Assembly: GCF_902459465.1 (NCBI RefSeq)
Contig: NC_047073.1
Location: 6,448,001-6,512,000, forward strand
Direction: 5' to 3'
Length of the DNA: 64,000 nucleotides
Source: Asterias rubens
Lineage: Eukaryota > Echinodermata > Asteroidea > Forcipulatida > Asteriidae
Part shown: piece by piece, positions 1-10,957 of the stretch
Numbering within the stretch: position 1 is the stretch's first letter
Layout: the number at the start of each line of letters is the position of its first letter
Program-made: the position numbers and the translations under genes
The notes under the pieces: generated by a model
Database searches by the model: none
What the model saw: the letters and a program-made list of their open reading frames with translations, nothing else
Told to the model about the DNA's origin: nothing

Positions 1-20
1 TATTATCTTTATTGAATAAG

Positions 21-3000
21 GTGAACCCCCGGCCCATCATACCACCAGACAAAGCAGGCAAGGTTCCATGTAACATCAGACAACGCTATCTGAATCTGTT
101 CATTGATGAGTATCTTAAGACTACACAGACAGAGCAGGAGGCCTTCCAGCAGGTAACTCAACCTCATTGCCATCAATGCATAAACCATTACTCCCAAACT
201 TAGGTCTTGAAAGGGTACTTCATGAGGAAAATACACATTTCTACACATTATGGTACTTTTTGCAACTTGAAACAAGTTTTAACACAGATTTATATTAAAT
301 TTGCACTGTTTGAGGAATAGGAAGCTTATCTTAAAATATTACTTGCTGTGTGATGAGGTGCTGAAGTTTTTGTGAAATTGATAGTTGCGACTATGACGCT
401 AGTCGCACTAGTCCCCCAGGCCTAATGCAGATCATATACTTAATCATGGTGCGTTCATGCTTTCTCCAGAAGACGATCAGTTCAGAGCATACTGATCAAA
501 ACGTCAAGTTGAAACCAACGGTACTTTTCAGAACCACCCCAACTCATTTAGAGATAGTCATTACATGGTGTTACCGCAAACCTTTCCATATCGTATTTTC
601 ACCATGCAAAGTTTCAAATCCTACTCATATTGGTAATGTGGTGTGGTTTGATGTTCAGGGTTTGAAGGAAGAGAAGTCTGTATACGAGAGAGCATCCTCA
701 AGAAACATTTATCTGAATCTATCAGTCAACACATTGAAGAGATTACGTAGTGCACAGACGACGGATACACCAGATAAAGTCACATCACCAACTAGCAAAG
801 GAAGTATTTCACATGAAGCTGTTATTGGTGGTAAGGCAGCCACTCAACACACATTCACTCTAAATCGCTCTCATCAATCCACTGCTCAACTGCCAAAATA
901 TGAAGGTAAGTCAAACATGATACTCTACTGAGATTTCTGTGAGATTTCCTCTTTTAAGATTATTTTCTCTTTTGGGGTTTTGGTTTTCCTCCTCTGTAGG
1001 TTTGGAGTAAAACCAGAAGAATAGGTCATTAGAACACCTCTCTTATGCCATGACTGTCTCTTCTACAACTTTCACTTGGAGTTTGAAGACTGATGATGTC
1101 AAATTTAATTAATCGCGATTATATCGAATATCGCGATATATTGTCGGCGATATATCGTGAATAAAATAAATCGATATCGCCCAAGCTTAACTTGTTGTTA
1201 CTTGGCGAAAATCCTTGGAAGCCTGCGACAGGTCTCTATCCAGAGATCAATATCTATTATTCTTCATCTCGGTGTTGTAAAGTATAATTGTGTAATAATC
1301 AGAATGACTAAAGCTCAAATGGTTATTAATCAGAAAATGACGCTCACTACTGAGTTATTAGTATGTTTGTTGTTAAAAAGAAAGCTTTACTAGTCTGACA
1401 GGCTAATATTTGTATGAGATTCTGAAGACAAAATTCTGCTACATAACGTGGGCTCAGAATTGATAGCTTTCAATAACCTCTCTTTCTGTATAAATGTATC
1501 TAAAGCACCTTGAGTACCTTGGCACTATTATAAGACTTTGATACTATTATAACTGGGGCTCAGAATTGATAGCTTTCAATAACCTCTCTTTCTGTATAAA
1601 TGTATCTAAAGCACCTTGAGTACCTTGGCACTATTATAAGACTTTGATACTATTATAACTGGGGCTCAGAATTGATAGCTTTCAATAACCTCTCTTTCTG
1701 TATAAATGTATCTAAAGCACCTTGAGTACCTTGGCACTATTATAAGACTTTGATACTATTATAACTGGGGCTCAGAATTCATAGCTTTCAATAACCTCTC
1801 TTTCTGTATAAATGTATCTAAAGCACCTTGAGTACCTTGGCACTATTATAAGACTTTGATACTATTATTTAATGACTGAAGTTGTTTGTGTGTTTGTTGT
1901 TAAAATATCCACATAACATTGAATTGATTGAACCTTTATTGTTCTAACAGGCACATATTTATATGAGATTCTCAAGACGTATTTAATGACTGAAGATCAA
2001 CTAGTTGACAATGGCTATCCCCGACCTTCTGAGACACCAGGTCTTGCTGTCATCAAAGTCGACGACTCAAAGAAATCCACTGGAAATCAACGTAGGTTGC
2101 TAAGGCCTTGTCTGATGTGGTTACTATGGCTAAATTACTGCATCATCATTTTGTAAACTCAATTCCATTTTAGTTTTGCCCCACAAAAAGAAATTCTGGA
2201 ATATTTTTATCCGCTCCCCCCCCCCCCCATTTTATTTTTTGTTACATTTTGTTTTTGGAATGATCAAATTTTAAAAGAAATGGAGATGGATTTCACAAAG
2301 AGTTCAGACTAGTCTTATCTCGAGTTAGGACGAGAACTATGGACTAGCATTAAATGTTTTTTAATATCTGCTAGGACTAGTCCTAACTCTTTGTGAAATC
2401 GACCCCTGTATTGTTATATAACCATTGTATAATAAGTTCTTATTCTCCCTATTGCAGCAAACCAATATGTATGCTGTCGATGTGGTAAGACATTTCTGCG
2501 TCGCTCCGATGGCCACTACATCACCAGAGAAAACTGCATCTTCCACTGGGGCAAATTTTGGCATAATAAGGGTAAGTAAAGGTTTCTATGATTTGAGGCA
2601 TTGCATGCTGAGGTATCAATATTTATTTGGTTTGCGGTAGCACTGTGTGTATCTTTCTGCCAAGTAGAGTTTCTTATTTTAGAAATATTCTACTACCGCG
2701 GAGTAGATATTTTCAGATTTGTCGAGAGACTTCTCAGTTCTGAAAAGAACTGTCCTGCTTTTTAACTACTATCTGGGCCGAAGGTAGAAAATTTGCATGT
2801 TGGCTTGCATGTTAATTACACTCGATATTATCTTTGACATTTCTATACATTTTATTACTGTTGAATTAAGTGGCATCCATCTTTTCATTATTATACACAT
2901 TTTTATTTGTTTTCAACTGTATGCTTAATTGTCATTCATAAATACCTAAGACAGTTTATCCATTCTGATTGGTCGAGAGGGCATCACGAGGGGTTGTTCG

Positions 3001-6000
3001 AACGGATGATATAACACCCGTAAATATTGTTATAACATGGGCGTGACACGCGACCTTGCACCTGCACTTATAAGACAGTTTCTTCATTCCTATTGGTCGA
3101 GGGCAATGGCTGAAACAGTTGTGCCACATCACGCGATACGCGCGACGCGCACATCATCTCCTTATAAGGAGTTGTTTACACGAGGATCTTACCATTTCAT
3201 AGCTGGAGGAGTGTTGTGTTGAAAGAAATCATTGAACAATTAAAAATTTTGCATTTATTTTACCTTTTGACCAAAACATGTTGATGTTTTTTGACCGAAA
3301 AGGTATTTATGATTGGGAATCAAAGTGTATTGAATCGGTTTTCAGCTAGTGGTTTAAACCCGCCGAGGCCTGGTTCTTGATAATTTACCTCGACTTCGTC
3401 TCGGCAAAATTATCAAGTCCAGGCCGCGGCGCGGGTTTAAACCACTAGTTGAAAACCTCTTCACCACACATTGATTCCCTTATTGTCAGCATGAAAAATA
3501 AATATGCATTGAGTTGAACTAAATCAAATGTGGGCTTTCTGTCATATTTTAATTGGTATAAAATTGGTTCATTTCTCCAGCTATCGATCCATGTACACTT
3601 TTTTGATAACCTGATAGAAAATGGATAATAAAGCACAATAATAATAGGCGTTGTCGAATAGCCCCTTTGTTGCTATGCAAGTGGCCATCTTGTATTGCAG
3701 GCCATATGCGCATCAAAAAGCGTACATCAATGCAGTACTCAACGCCCCCGGTTGGATTTCTATGGGACACGATGGCACACGTTTGCATAGTCGCACACAC
3801 ACACACCTGCTTACAGACGCCATGTTTTACGGCAGGTAGTTAAATGGTGACATCATATTATTTGATAATAAGTTGAATTGATTAATATATCTGTTTGTAG
3901 TTGGAGGGACTTTAGAAGGACGGTTTACATGCTGTTCTGGTGACTCTAGTGCCAAAGGATGCAGTGTTTCTAAGGTAAACTACAACTCTATTTCTACAAT
4001 ATTATGTCCTTTAAAGCCATTGGACACTTTCGGTAAACAGTATTGTCCAAAGGCCAACACTTCGTGTATCACAACTTATATATAAAAACACAAACCTGTT
4101 AAAATATAGGCTCAATCGGTCATCGGAGTCGGGAGAAAATAACGGGAAAACCAACCCTTGTTTCAGCATGTTTCGCCGTGTCTTGACGTGTGTTTAATAT
4201 AATCCGTAATTCTCGTTGTCGAGAATTGATAATTGTTTTAATGTTTTCTCGAAAAGTAAAGCATTTCATGGAATAATATTTCAAGAGAAGTCTTTCACCA
4301 TTAACTTCTGTAAACCCTGTAAGTTATTTGTAAATTTGTGAACCTTTTTTTTTTTTTCCTGTGCCGAAAGTGTATAATGGCTTTAATGGGCATGATTATA
4401 ATAACAAATAACAATACTCGCAGGGTATGTGGAGCTACGATTTGAAGTATGAGACCTATTCCTTTAAAGCATCATGTAATGGTTGATGTGGCGCAACATC
4501 CAGCTTATCAAACCAGGAACACCGGGTCAAACCCCTTCTCTTTTTGATAAGTGCACTGGGTTCTTTTACGTGTGTTACACAACACACGGGACCAACCTCT
4601 TTACTTCCCATCCGAAGGATGAAGCAATGGTCATGTGTCATGCTTAAGGACACAAGTGTCATGGCTGGGACTCGAACCCGCACTCTGCTAAACAGACAGA
4701 AAAGTTATATTCCTATACATCGATAAACAACTTCACTTTTGATCAAAAACAAAGTTTTTCACAATTCTTGTTTTATTTTGATTTGTTTTTTTTTTCTTCT
4801 TTTGAGCTGCAACATTCAAAACATTGGCAGATAATTTTTAATATATGAAAATAACTGTATTATTTAATAAGTATAATAAATTTGACGAAAGCCTTTGTAT
4901 GTGTTTGTTTGTTTTTCAGTATCATGTAACTGATGATAAGACAAATAATTTAACTGGTTTCATGAGAACTGTAGCTAAGTCCCCACCAGCCAATGGCAAT
5001 CCAGGGCTATATGCTATGGACTGTGAAATGGTAAGTAGTTATATTGTTTTGTTTAACATCATCAATTGCGTGAACTATATTTTGACAACATGGGGCTTAT
5101 GTCTTTTTAATCCAATATGTTAAATAGATTTTCTGTAATTTACTCTTTTTAAAGTGTTGCTATCTGCCTGTTTCGTTTCTTGTCAATTGAGACTGACCAT
5201 TTATACTGTTATCATTGTTAGTGGACGCTTGTAATTTGCGTAAGCATTCTTAAAGGAACGTTACAGAATTGGTAAGAAAAAAAAATCGTGATGATTATAG
5301 ATTTACATAAAACTCACACGGTCTAATGATGATGATAGTAGAAAACATCCCCTTAAATATTTCTGTCTAAAATGTCATATTTGATGAGAAATGAATAAAC
5401 CAATTTAGCGTTTGGAGTTTATCACTCAGTGAGGATTTTATTCATTTTTGTTTGGGCATCAATGCAATGCAAAATTTGTAATCTACTTGTTACTTTTGAT
5501 ACTTATGGTGCTTTTTAAATTTGTGCGAGCAATGTAATTTCGTTGACTTTGAGATTAGTAAAGTTGTCTAATTACTTTTAATGATCTTTGCAGTGTTACA
5601 CAGTGAAAGGTCTGGAGTTAACAAGAGTAACTGTGGTTGATGATAAACTTAATTGTGTATATGACACATTGGTCAAACCAAATGCTGAAATAGTAGACTA
5701 CAACACAAGGTAAGTTCTCCTGTGTCATGCCTTATGTACGTCTGTCCTTTTGTCTGATGTATGTCTGTTTGTTCTGTTTTGTTTGTCTGTCTGGCTGGGT
5801 TTTTTTTCTATTTGAATTAGCCTTTTTGAGGTATGCCGGACGTGATAGGAGTGTACTGTTTGGTTTGGGTGTATATACACACAAATTTACCCAAACCCAA
5901 TAGTGTTGGAGCATTCCGTCCGCCATATCACAAAAAGGGTTACTGAGTTGAATTGAATTTAATTGAATTTAATTGAAATTGAATTGATTCCAGAACCAGA

Positions 6001-8482
6001 AATGTAGCAATGTGCTGAATAAGAGTGGTATGCGGTAATGATTTAAGCTTTAATGATTGATACGGGGCCTTCAGTGCTAGCAACTCTGCATATAAGCTTT
6101 TTTTTTTCCAGACCTATATCAGATCCTATAAGAGACCTGTGAAAGAGTACTAACAATGTCTAAAAGAAGAACAAACATTAGTTCAGAGTATGATTTTAAG
6201 AAATACATTGAATCTAAATGACAAGATGTCCTGTTTTTGGTGTTGTTTTTATGCTTGTCCTTTTCCCTTTCCTTTTTGTATTCCCTTAGCCTTTTTTACA
6301 CCCATGTTTATTTCCCATTCCTCCCCTTTCTCATTCTCTATATATCCGGAGGAAATGATTTTCATGCTGCCATGACAAATAAAATTGAATTGAATTGAAT
6401 TAAAGATGAATGAGTTCTGAACATGTCAGCAGTCATTCTATTCGCTAAGATTGTAGCGCTAATCACTTCAGTAACCCAATAAGGTCTCTCAATAATGTTA
6501 GAAATCAATCATTTAGATTTTCATATCCTCATCATTCTATAACTCCTGCCTCTTAATAATGTTTTCAATAAAACAAACAATTTTTATACTTAATAGGGGG
6601 GACCATTTCAACAAAATTGTCTCACTTGCCAATATTTTAGTTTTTTATTTAGTTATTTATTTATTAAATTTTTCTTAGATGGGTAGGATTAATTCTTTGC
6701 CTGTTGGGGGGTTATTTTGCATTTTAATCCATTCAGCATTTTAACTTTTCAGCATTTTTCTAATGTTGTCTAGTGTTAATCACATTTTTTGGGGCTTAAA
6801 GTCACCTGGAAATAAAATAATAAAATAATTAGTAATTTTTTGTAACGATTTATATGTTTAAAAAAATAAATAAAGTTGTTTGGGGGATGACTCCGCCTAC
6901 CCCTTTTGTGTTGTCAATCGAGGCAGACTTTGCTTCGATCGAATATTGGACACACGTACGTGCAAGTAAATTCAAGTCCTAGTCCTGAGTTTGTACATTC
7001 GAAAAAAGTTTTTTCTTGCATTTTTGCGGCAATGTCGACCAGCTGTATTGCTGCAGCAAAACAACTAAAGATTGGGTCAGTTTGCAAAGTGGTTCGGTCC
7101 GACGTCTTTTCCAGGGCTGTGCAGCAAACACTTCACATAGCACATTTTGACATGAAGAGAAAAGTTCTTTTCTAAACCATGACGCCATCCCAACAATTTT
7201 TCCAGCTATTGGGAAGTCGGGGAAGGAACATGAAAGAGGTGATGAACCTAAAGGAGCATTTGCTAACGTGAAACAAATCTGGTATTTTTTTCAACTTTGA
7301 GGGCATGTTTTTAGCTTGTGCCAAGCATCACTATCTTGTGTTGGCACTGCATGCGATTCACCGTGCTCGGTAATCTGAGTGGACCGTCCACACAGCAGCC
7401 ATACAGAGCATGCAGTCTGCTCCGTGACCGTAGTACTGTACGTAGGCATCATACTGATCAGGTATCCAGGCGTAGTGTACGGGGCCAGACTACACATTTT
7501 CTCTTCTTGAAATATCGCGCCTCGATTGACGTCACGAACAGCGCCCTCTCGGGTTGGGCCTACTTTTAAATTTGTAAATAAAATGGGAACTATTTTTTTT
7601 AGAATCTTAGTTTACTGTTTATTCATATTCCACCGATCAAAACACACATCTTAATGAAAAAAAGCTTTTTTTTGACAAAATACCACTTCCAGGTGAGTTT
7701 AATGTAAATCAATATAGATGTGTAAAAGTGTAATATATTTTTGTTGATTTGGCCAGAGATATTAGTAATTGGTAAACCTTTGGGTAATTTTTTCTAATTC
7801 CGGCCATCAGGAGGCTATATCCCTGGCTTTTGTTGTGTTAATGTTTATATTTTGTATGTGTTTTAATGCCAAGCAATTAACAATAACAACTGACATTTGT
7901 TTTACAGATTTAGTGGAATAACAGAAGATGATTTGAAAGATGTGACTACAACTCTGCAAGACGTACAAGCAGTTTTGCTTAGTATGTGTAGCAGTCAGAG
8001 TATTATAATTGGGCATAGCTTGGAGAGTGATTTACTTTCCCTCAAGGTAACATTTCTCTATCAATATACATCTAGTACAACAACACTGCTATATACTGTA
8101 TCAAATAACCCCCTTTGTTGCTGTGAAAGTTGCCATCTTATAGGGCAGGCCGTATGCACGTCTACTTGCGAACATCATTGAAGCAGGTGTTCATGGGACT
8201 GCTTACCAAAGAATTCTGTGTTTACGGCACCCTGTAAAGCACATACTTCTAGTGGCTGTGGCAGTGTGTAAGACTTCACACTGAGCAGTGCCATACCATT
8301 GATATTGATTGGTTAGAGAGTAGAAGGGTTGACTGTGTACCAGTAGATGCATTCACCAAATGATATCATAACGCAGGCTGGCATACTTTATTATTCAACA
8401 CCTCTGTAGATGATATTAAATGGTAAAGACAGTTGGAGGGTTGACCGTTGATTCATTCACCACATGAAATCATTACAGACTT

Positions 8483-8524
<42 letters not shown>

Positions 8525-10379
8525 CAATGCTTATAAAGCGCCTTACATCCATGACTGGACCCCAAGGCGCTGTACACATTCAAAATAGCTGCAAATAAGA
8601 GCAAAAATAATCAAAGAGCATAAACGTTTTCTAAAAATATAAACCACAAAAATGGACCAGCCAATAGTTAAAACCACAAACCGCGAAATTTAAAAAGTTA
8701 TGGAAAAGCACTACTATAAAAAGATTAGTTAAACTTACAATACTTTCAAAAGGTGTCCATAGGAAATACACTTACAAGCAATCCCGCAAAGAGGCAGGAC
8801 AAGTCCCTTACAAGCAATCCCGCAAAGAGGCAGGACCAGTCCCTTTAACACTAGTCCCAAATAGGAAATACACTTACAAGCAATCCCGCAAAGAGGCAGG
8901 ACCAGTCCCTTACAAGCAATCCCGCAAAGAGGCAGGACCAGTCCCTTACAAGCAATCTTGCAAAGAGGCAGGACCAGTCCCTTACAAGCAATCCCGCAAA
9001 GAGGCAGGACCAGTCCCTTTAACACTAGTCCCAAATAGGAAATACACTTACAAGCAATCCCGCAAAGAGGCAGGACCAGTCCCTTACAAGCAATCCCGCA
9101 AAGAGGCAGGACAAGTCCCTTACAAGCAATCCCGCAAAGAGGCAGGACCAGTCCCTTTAACACTAGTCCCAAATAGGAAATACACTTACAAGCAATCCCG
9201 CAAAGAGGCAGGACCAGTCCCTTACAAGCAATCCCGCAAAGAGGCAGGACCAGTCCCTTACAAGCAATCCCGCAAAGAGGCAGGACCAGTCCCTTACAAG
9301 CAATCCCGCAAAGAGGCAGGACCAGTCCCTTTAACACTAGTCCCAAGAGATATTAAAACGTCTGGCCAGTCTCAAAATTAAGACGAGTAACTTGTATAGT
9401 TTATCTATCGTTCAAATCAATTATATTGAATGGTCAGACAGTAGGAGGTTTACACCACTGTAGATGATATTAAATGATCATACAGTAGGAGGGTTAATGT
9501 TCTTATGGAGAACAAGTTGCTGATAAATCTACTGATATTGATTTATTCCATAGATGATTCATAGTCAAGTCATAGACACAGCTGTGCTGTTCCCACATAG
9601 ACGAGGTTTACCTTTCAAGAGAGCATTACGCACTCTAATGGCTGAATGTCTCAACAGAATCATCCAGAATGATGGTAAGTTCTTCAATCTTGCTTAATGA
9701 GCTTGTGAGGGCGCTCTCAATAGTATTTTTATCACTACTGGGGATATCTTCGATTCATCCTGCACAGTTTTAATCTGCATTCTGTCACTTTTGTTGCGCC
9801 ATAATTTAACATGTGTGTAAGTTGCTTTAGAGGTAATGTCTTGTTGTCCTTGATGGGTATGATGTCTGTGGTAGTATTAGTGTTCCGGTCTGCAAGATTT
9901 TTTTGGGGGAAACCATGAGTGTATGGGGCAAACAGTGAGTGCATAATGGTAAATTAACAATCAGTGGTGAAGCACCATCAATAATCCATTAAGAAAGGTC
10001 ATATTTACTGTATGATTGAACACTTTAAATATATCACAACTCTCCAACTGGTCACCAACCCATGGGAAGTAATGATGAGGGTGTCCTAGGACAACAAGGA
10101 ATAATGTAATCCAGAGGGACCTCTCCAGACTTGGCACTGGGTCGTCTGTGGAGGAGGCAGATGTGGCAGCTTAAGACCGGTCTATTTGGAAGCGTTTCAC
10201 AAGTCGTGCAGTCGGTGCAGAAATGCATGATGCTAACTGGTGATAATGATGATGATGATGACAGTGTATGTGGGCTTTTCTTTTCAGTTGGTGGACATGA
10301 CAGTAAAGAAGATGCTGCAAGCTGCATGGAACTCATGATCTGGAAAGCCAAGCAAGATGCAAAGAAAAGGAGTAAATAG
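21..10379 (+). CDS. REXO1: REXO1-type RNA exonuclease (DEDDh), C-terminal 428 residues; 5' part outside the window
   Basis: Ten coding exons with consistent phases: 21-152, 659-905, 1951-2091, 2458-2571, 3901-3974, 4920-5030, 5594-5709, 7908-8046, 9554-9674, 10288-10379 (TAG). They give 428 residues. The product should be a 3'-5' RNA exonuclease of the REXO1/Rex1p group, acting in the nucleus on structured RNA ends. Seen in order: an IRQRYLNLF segment and an [15 protein letters not shown] segment, both typical of REXO1; a Cys/His-rich zinc-like module ([22 protein letters not shown]); then the DEDDh domain. Exo I is MDCEM (Asp 5019-5021, Glu 5025-5027), Exo II is GHSLESDL (Asp 8029-8031), and Exo III is HDSKED (His 10296-10298, Asp 10311-10313), so all catalytic residues are present. 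The protein ends in a basic AKKRSK tail soon after Exo III, as in other REXO1 proteins. The first exon boundary is uncertain because the window starts there (AATAAG/GTG acceptor assumed). Confidence 0.93.
441..642 (+). repeat. Foldback repeat, one arm (family FB-1)
   Basis: Shares long stretches with the palindromes at 18284-18520 and 60976-61230 (GATCAGAGCATACTGATC-like centre, AACCACCCCAACTCATT, AGTCATTACATGGTGTTACC). Only one arm remains, just upstream of the exon at 659. The rest of intron 153-658 shows nothing I recognise. Confidence 0.75.
1090..1185. repeat. TA/CG-alternating self-complementary segment
   Basis: A run of overlapping short palindromes built from TATATCG, CGATAT and ATCGCGAT, with few other words. 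It resembles the interior of a small decayed foldback transposon. No terminal repeat or target duplication could be fixed. Confidence 0.4.
1401..1881 (+). pseudogene. Decayed duplicate of REXO1 exon 3, split by a tandem array
   Basis: The intron before the real exon at 1951 holds a second, imperfect copy of its beginning. Bases 1401-1429 match 1950-1978, including the preceding ACAG acceptor and a similar upstream tract (TGTTTGTTGTTAAAA). Bases 1866-1881 are identical to 1980-1995, the very next part of the real exon. Between the halves sits the 106-bp array. The simplest reading is a local duplication of the intron end plus exon, later interrupted by a SINE-derived insertion. It has no donor of its own and is not expected to be used. 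Confidence 0.75.
1451..1866 (+). repeat. 106-bp x 4 tandem array derived from a SINE tail
   Basis: Copies start at 1451, 1557, 1663 and 1769 and are nearly identical. Each contains CTCAGAATTGATAGC, AACCTCTCTTTCTGTATAAA, GCACCTTGAGTACCTTGG and TATTATAAGACTTTGATAC. The same order appears as the 3' end of the SINE copies at 22938-23345 and 50650-50935, so the unit is an amplified SINE tail. It lies in the REXO1 intron 906-1950. Confidence 0.9.
2286..2405. repeat. Hairpin MITE in a REXO1 intron
   Basis: Arms GATTTCACAAAGAGTT and AACTCTTTGTGAAATC close a hairpin with further pairing (GACTAGTC-rich arms). The same terminal motif (TTTGTGAAATC) borders the 45-bp array near 11750, suggesting one family. 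A C-run (2216-2227) precedes it. Confidence 0.7.
2579..2785 (+). repeat. Interspersed repeat R1, copy 1
   Basis: Shares GAGGCATTGCATG, CTACCGCGGAGTAGAT and GACTTCTCAGTTCTG with 51915-52140, in the same order and orientation. Both copies begin within about 15 bases of a 5' splice donor, here that of the exon ending at 2571. Confidence 0.75.
2808..2955 (+). repeat. Interspersed repeat R2, copy 1
   Basis: Near-identical to 30151-30300 (ATGTTAATTACAC, GATATTATCTTTGA, CTATACATTTTATTACTG, GTGGCATCCATC). Copy 2 ends in a TTGAA microsatellite, which suggests a retroelement 3' end. In both cases it lies in an intron. Confidence 0.7.
3337..3456. repeat. Long hairpin with GTTTAAAC-containing arms
   Basis: Arms of about 45 bases: CTAGTGGTTTAAACCCGC on the left and GCGGGTTTAAACCACTAG on the right, with GATAATTT / AAATTATC pairing near the loop. 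Probably a foldback transposon. The surrounding intron 2572-3900 also has a duplicated CATTCTGATTGGTCGAG-type segment (2950-3100) and a repeat at 3645-3845 shared with 8105-8240. Confidence 0.75.
4011..4386. repeat. TTAA-ended MITE with CCATTGGACACTTTCGG termini
   Basis: Terminal inverted repeats run from TTAAAGCCATTGGACACTTT at the left to AAAGTGTATAATGGCTTTAA at the right, about 376 bp in all, with no ORF. The ends resemble the commoner CACTGGACAC family elsewhere in the window, so the two are probably related. Confidence 0.75.
4410..4690 (-). repeat. tRNA-Leu-like SINE, minus strand
   Basis: Read on the minus strand it ends its tRNA-like head with GGTTCGAGTCC-type B box (complement at 4665-4685) and continues through CATCCGAAGGATGAAGC and the ACACAACACACGGGACC body. 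Other copies of this layout lie at 40500-40805, 57878-58140 and 60085-60375. Confidence 0.75.
5249..5500. repeat. Partial copy of the 394-bp TTAA-ended element
   Basis: Starts TTAAAGGAACGTTACAGAAT and shares TTTGATGAGAAATGAAT and GTTTGGAGTTTATCACTCA with the complete element at 16623-17016, inverted relative to it. The right end is missing. Confidence 0.75.
5925..6410 (+). repeat. AATTG-type microsatellites around a retroelement-like tail
   Basis: Two TTGAATTGAA-type tracts (5940-5990 and 6380-6402). The second follows a CT-rich stretch and CATGACAAATAAAATTGAA, which looks like a LINE 3' end with its simple-repeat tail. No coding remnant is recognisable. Confidence 0.5.
6848..7590 (+). mobile_element. 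DNA transposon relic with THAP-like remnant, copy 1
   Basis: Extended copy of the element at 29130-29874, about 740 bp. Inner terminal repeats are TTGTCAATCGAGGC (6912) and GCCTCGATTGACGTCAC (7520). The interior encodes a frame-broken CIAA...SKTT...GVSL-like segment that resembles the start of a THAP zinc finger, a domain common in P-element-related transposases. It is non-autonomous and lies in the REXO1 intron 5710-7907. Confidence 0.65.
8467..8740 (-). repeat. AAT microsatellite plus retroelement 3' tail
   Basis: An (AAT)n run at 8487-8522 is followed by CTTATAAAGCGCC and CAAGGCGCTGTACA, the usual end of LINE/SINE tails in this genome read on the minus strand. It lies just upstream of the 36-bp array. 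Confidence 0.6.
8756..9345. repeat. 36-bp minisatellite with higher-order structure
   Basis: Thirteen units of 36 bp (TTACAAGCAATCCCGCAAAG plus AGGCAGGACCAGTCCC) are arranged in blocks of 2, 4, 3 and 4. Blocks are separated by a 30-bp spacer (TTAACACTAGTCCC...GGAAATACAC). Units are nearly identical, so expansion is recent. As both lengths are multiples of three, one minus-strand frame stays open. It lies in the REXO1 intron 8047-9553. Confidence 0.93.
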
Positions 10380-10499
10380 ATCCATTACTAAACAGTGACT
10401 TGGTATTGGGTGTTGCATCTATGGTCTACCATGACTCTAAGACCACAGTGATGTCCCCCTCTATGATTACCCAGTTCTCCGAAACAATTTGATTTTAAC

Positions 10500-10640
10500 A
10501 TGTGAAATACTGCCCCTGTAGACCAATCAGATGCACACTGGGTGCGCAAGTGTTCAGCACCGCGCGCCATTTGCTTAAATGCCTAGATTGTGCACAGAAA
10601 GACACCGGAGTTGTTAATTTTCAATAGAGGGCGCTACCAT
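10500..10640 (+). repeat. CG-rich interspersed repeat downstream of REXO1
   Basis: Shares GTGTTCAGCACCGCGCGCCAT and TGTGCACA...GACA with the arms of the foldback at 52160-52745. It lies about 120 bases after the REXO1 stop, so it may be part of that 3' UTR. Confidence 0.6.
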
Positions 10641-10824
10641 TTTCCCCCCGTCAGATTGGTCCTCATTAGTTGTTACTTGAGAGCTCTTCTTCATGTCTTT
10701 TTGATTAGCAAATAATCCCAGATTTGAGTTTAACATATACTACTTGGTTTTGGCATGGAGCATCTCATGTACAAGTCATTTATAACCAAACCCCCCATGA
10801 GTATTATGGACAATATTTGCACAG

Positions 10825-10956
10825 GGTCTCCTCAAACTGGGAGCAGAGTGGAGTGACTTTGATATAGATGAGAACCAAGTTGATGTCAGTAATGCGACTA
10901 TTAAGCAGTGTCTCCCTTACAAGGGGAGACTTTTAGGCGGTCCTTCTTCACAGTAG
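10825..10956 (+). other. Orphan exon-like ORF, 43 codons and stop
   Basis: After a plausible acceptor (CAATATTTGCACAG) a phase-0 frame reads GLLKLGAEWSDFDIDENQVD and continues to CLPYKGRLLGGPSSQ, then TAG. The composition looks like protein (mixed acidic, aromatic and small residues), not translated AT-rich noise. I do not recognise it. It does not join in frame to the last REXO1 exons. It may be a terminal exon of an unseen gene or a fossil. Confidence 0.3.
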
Positions 10957-10957
10957 T

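Noticed and set aside
8735..9346. Minus-strand ORF of 203 residues made of [12 protein letters not shown] repeats
   Set aside because: It is the translation of a 36-bp minisatellite inside a REXO1 intron; the frame is open only because unit lengths are multiples of three.
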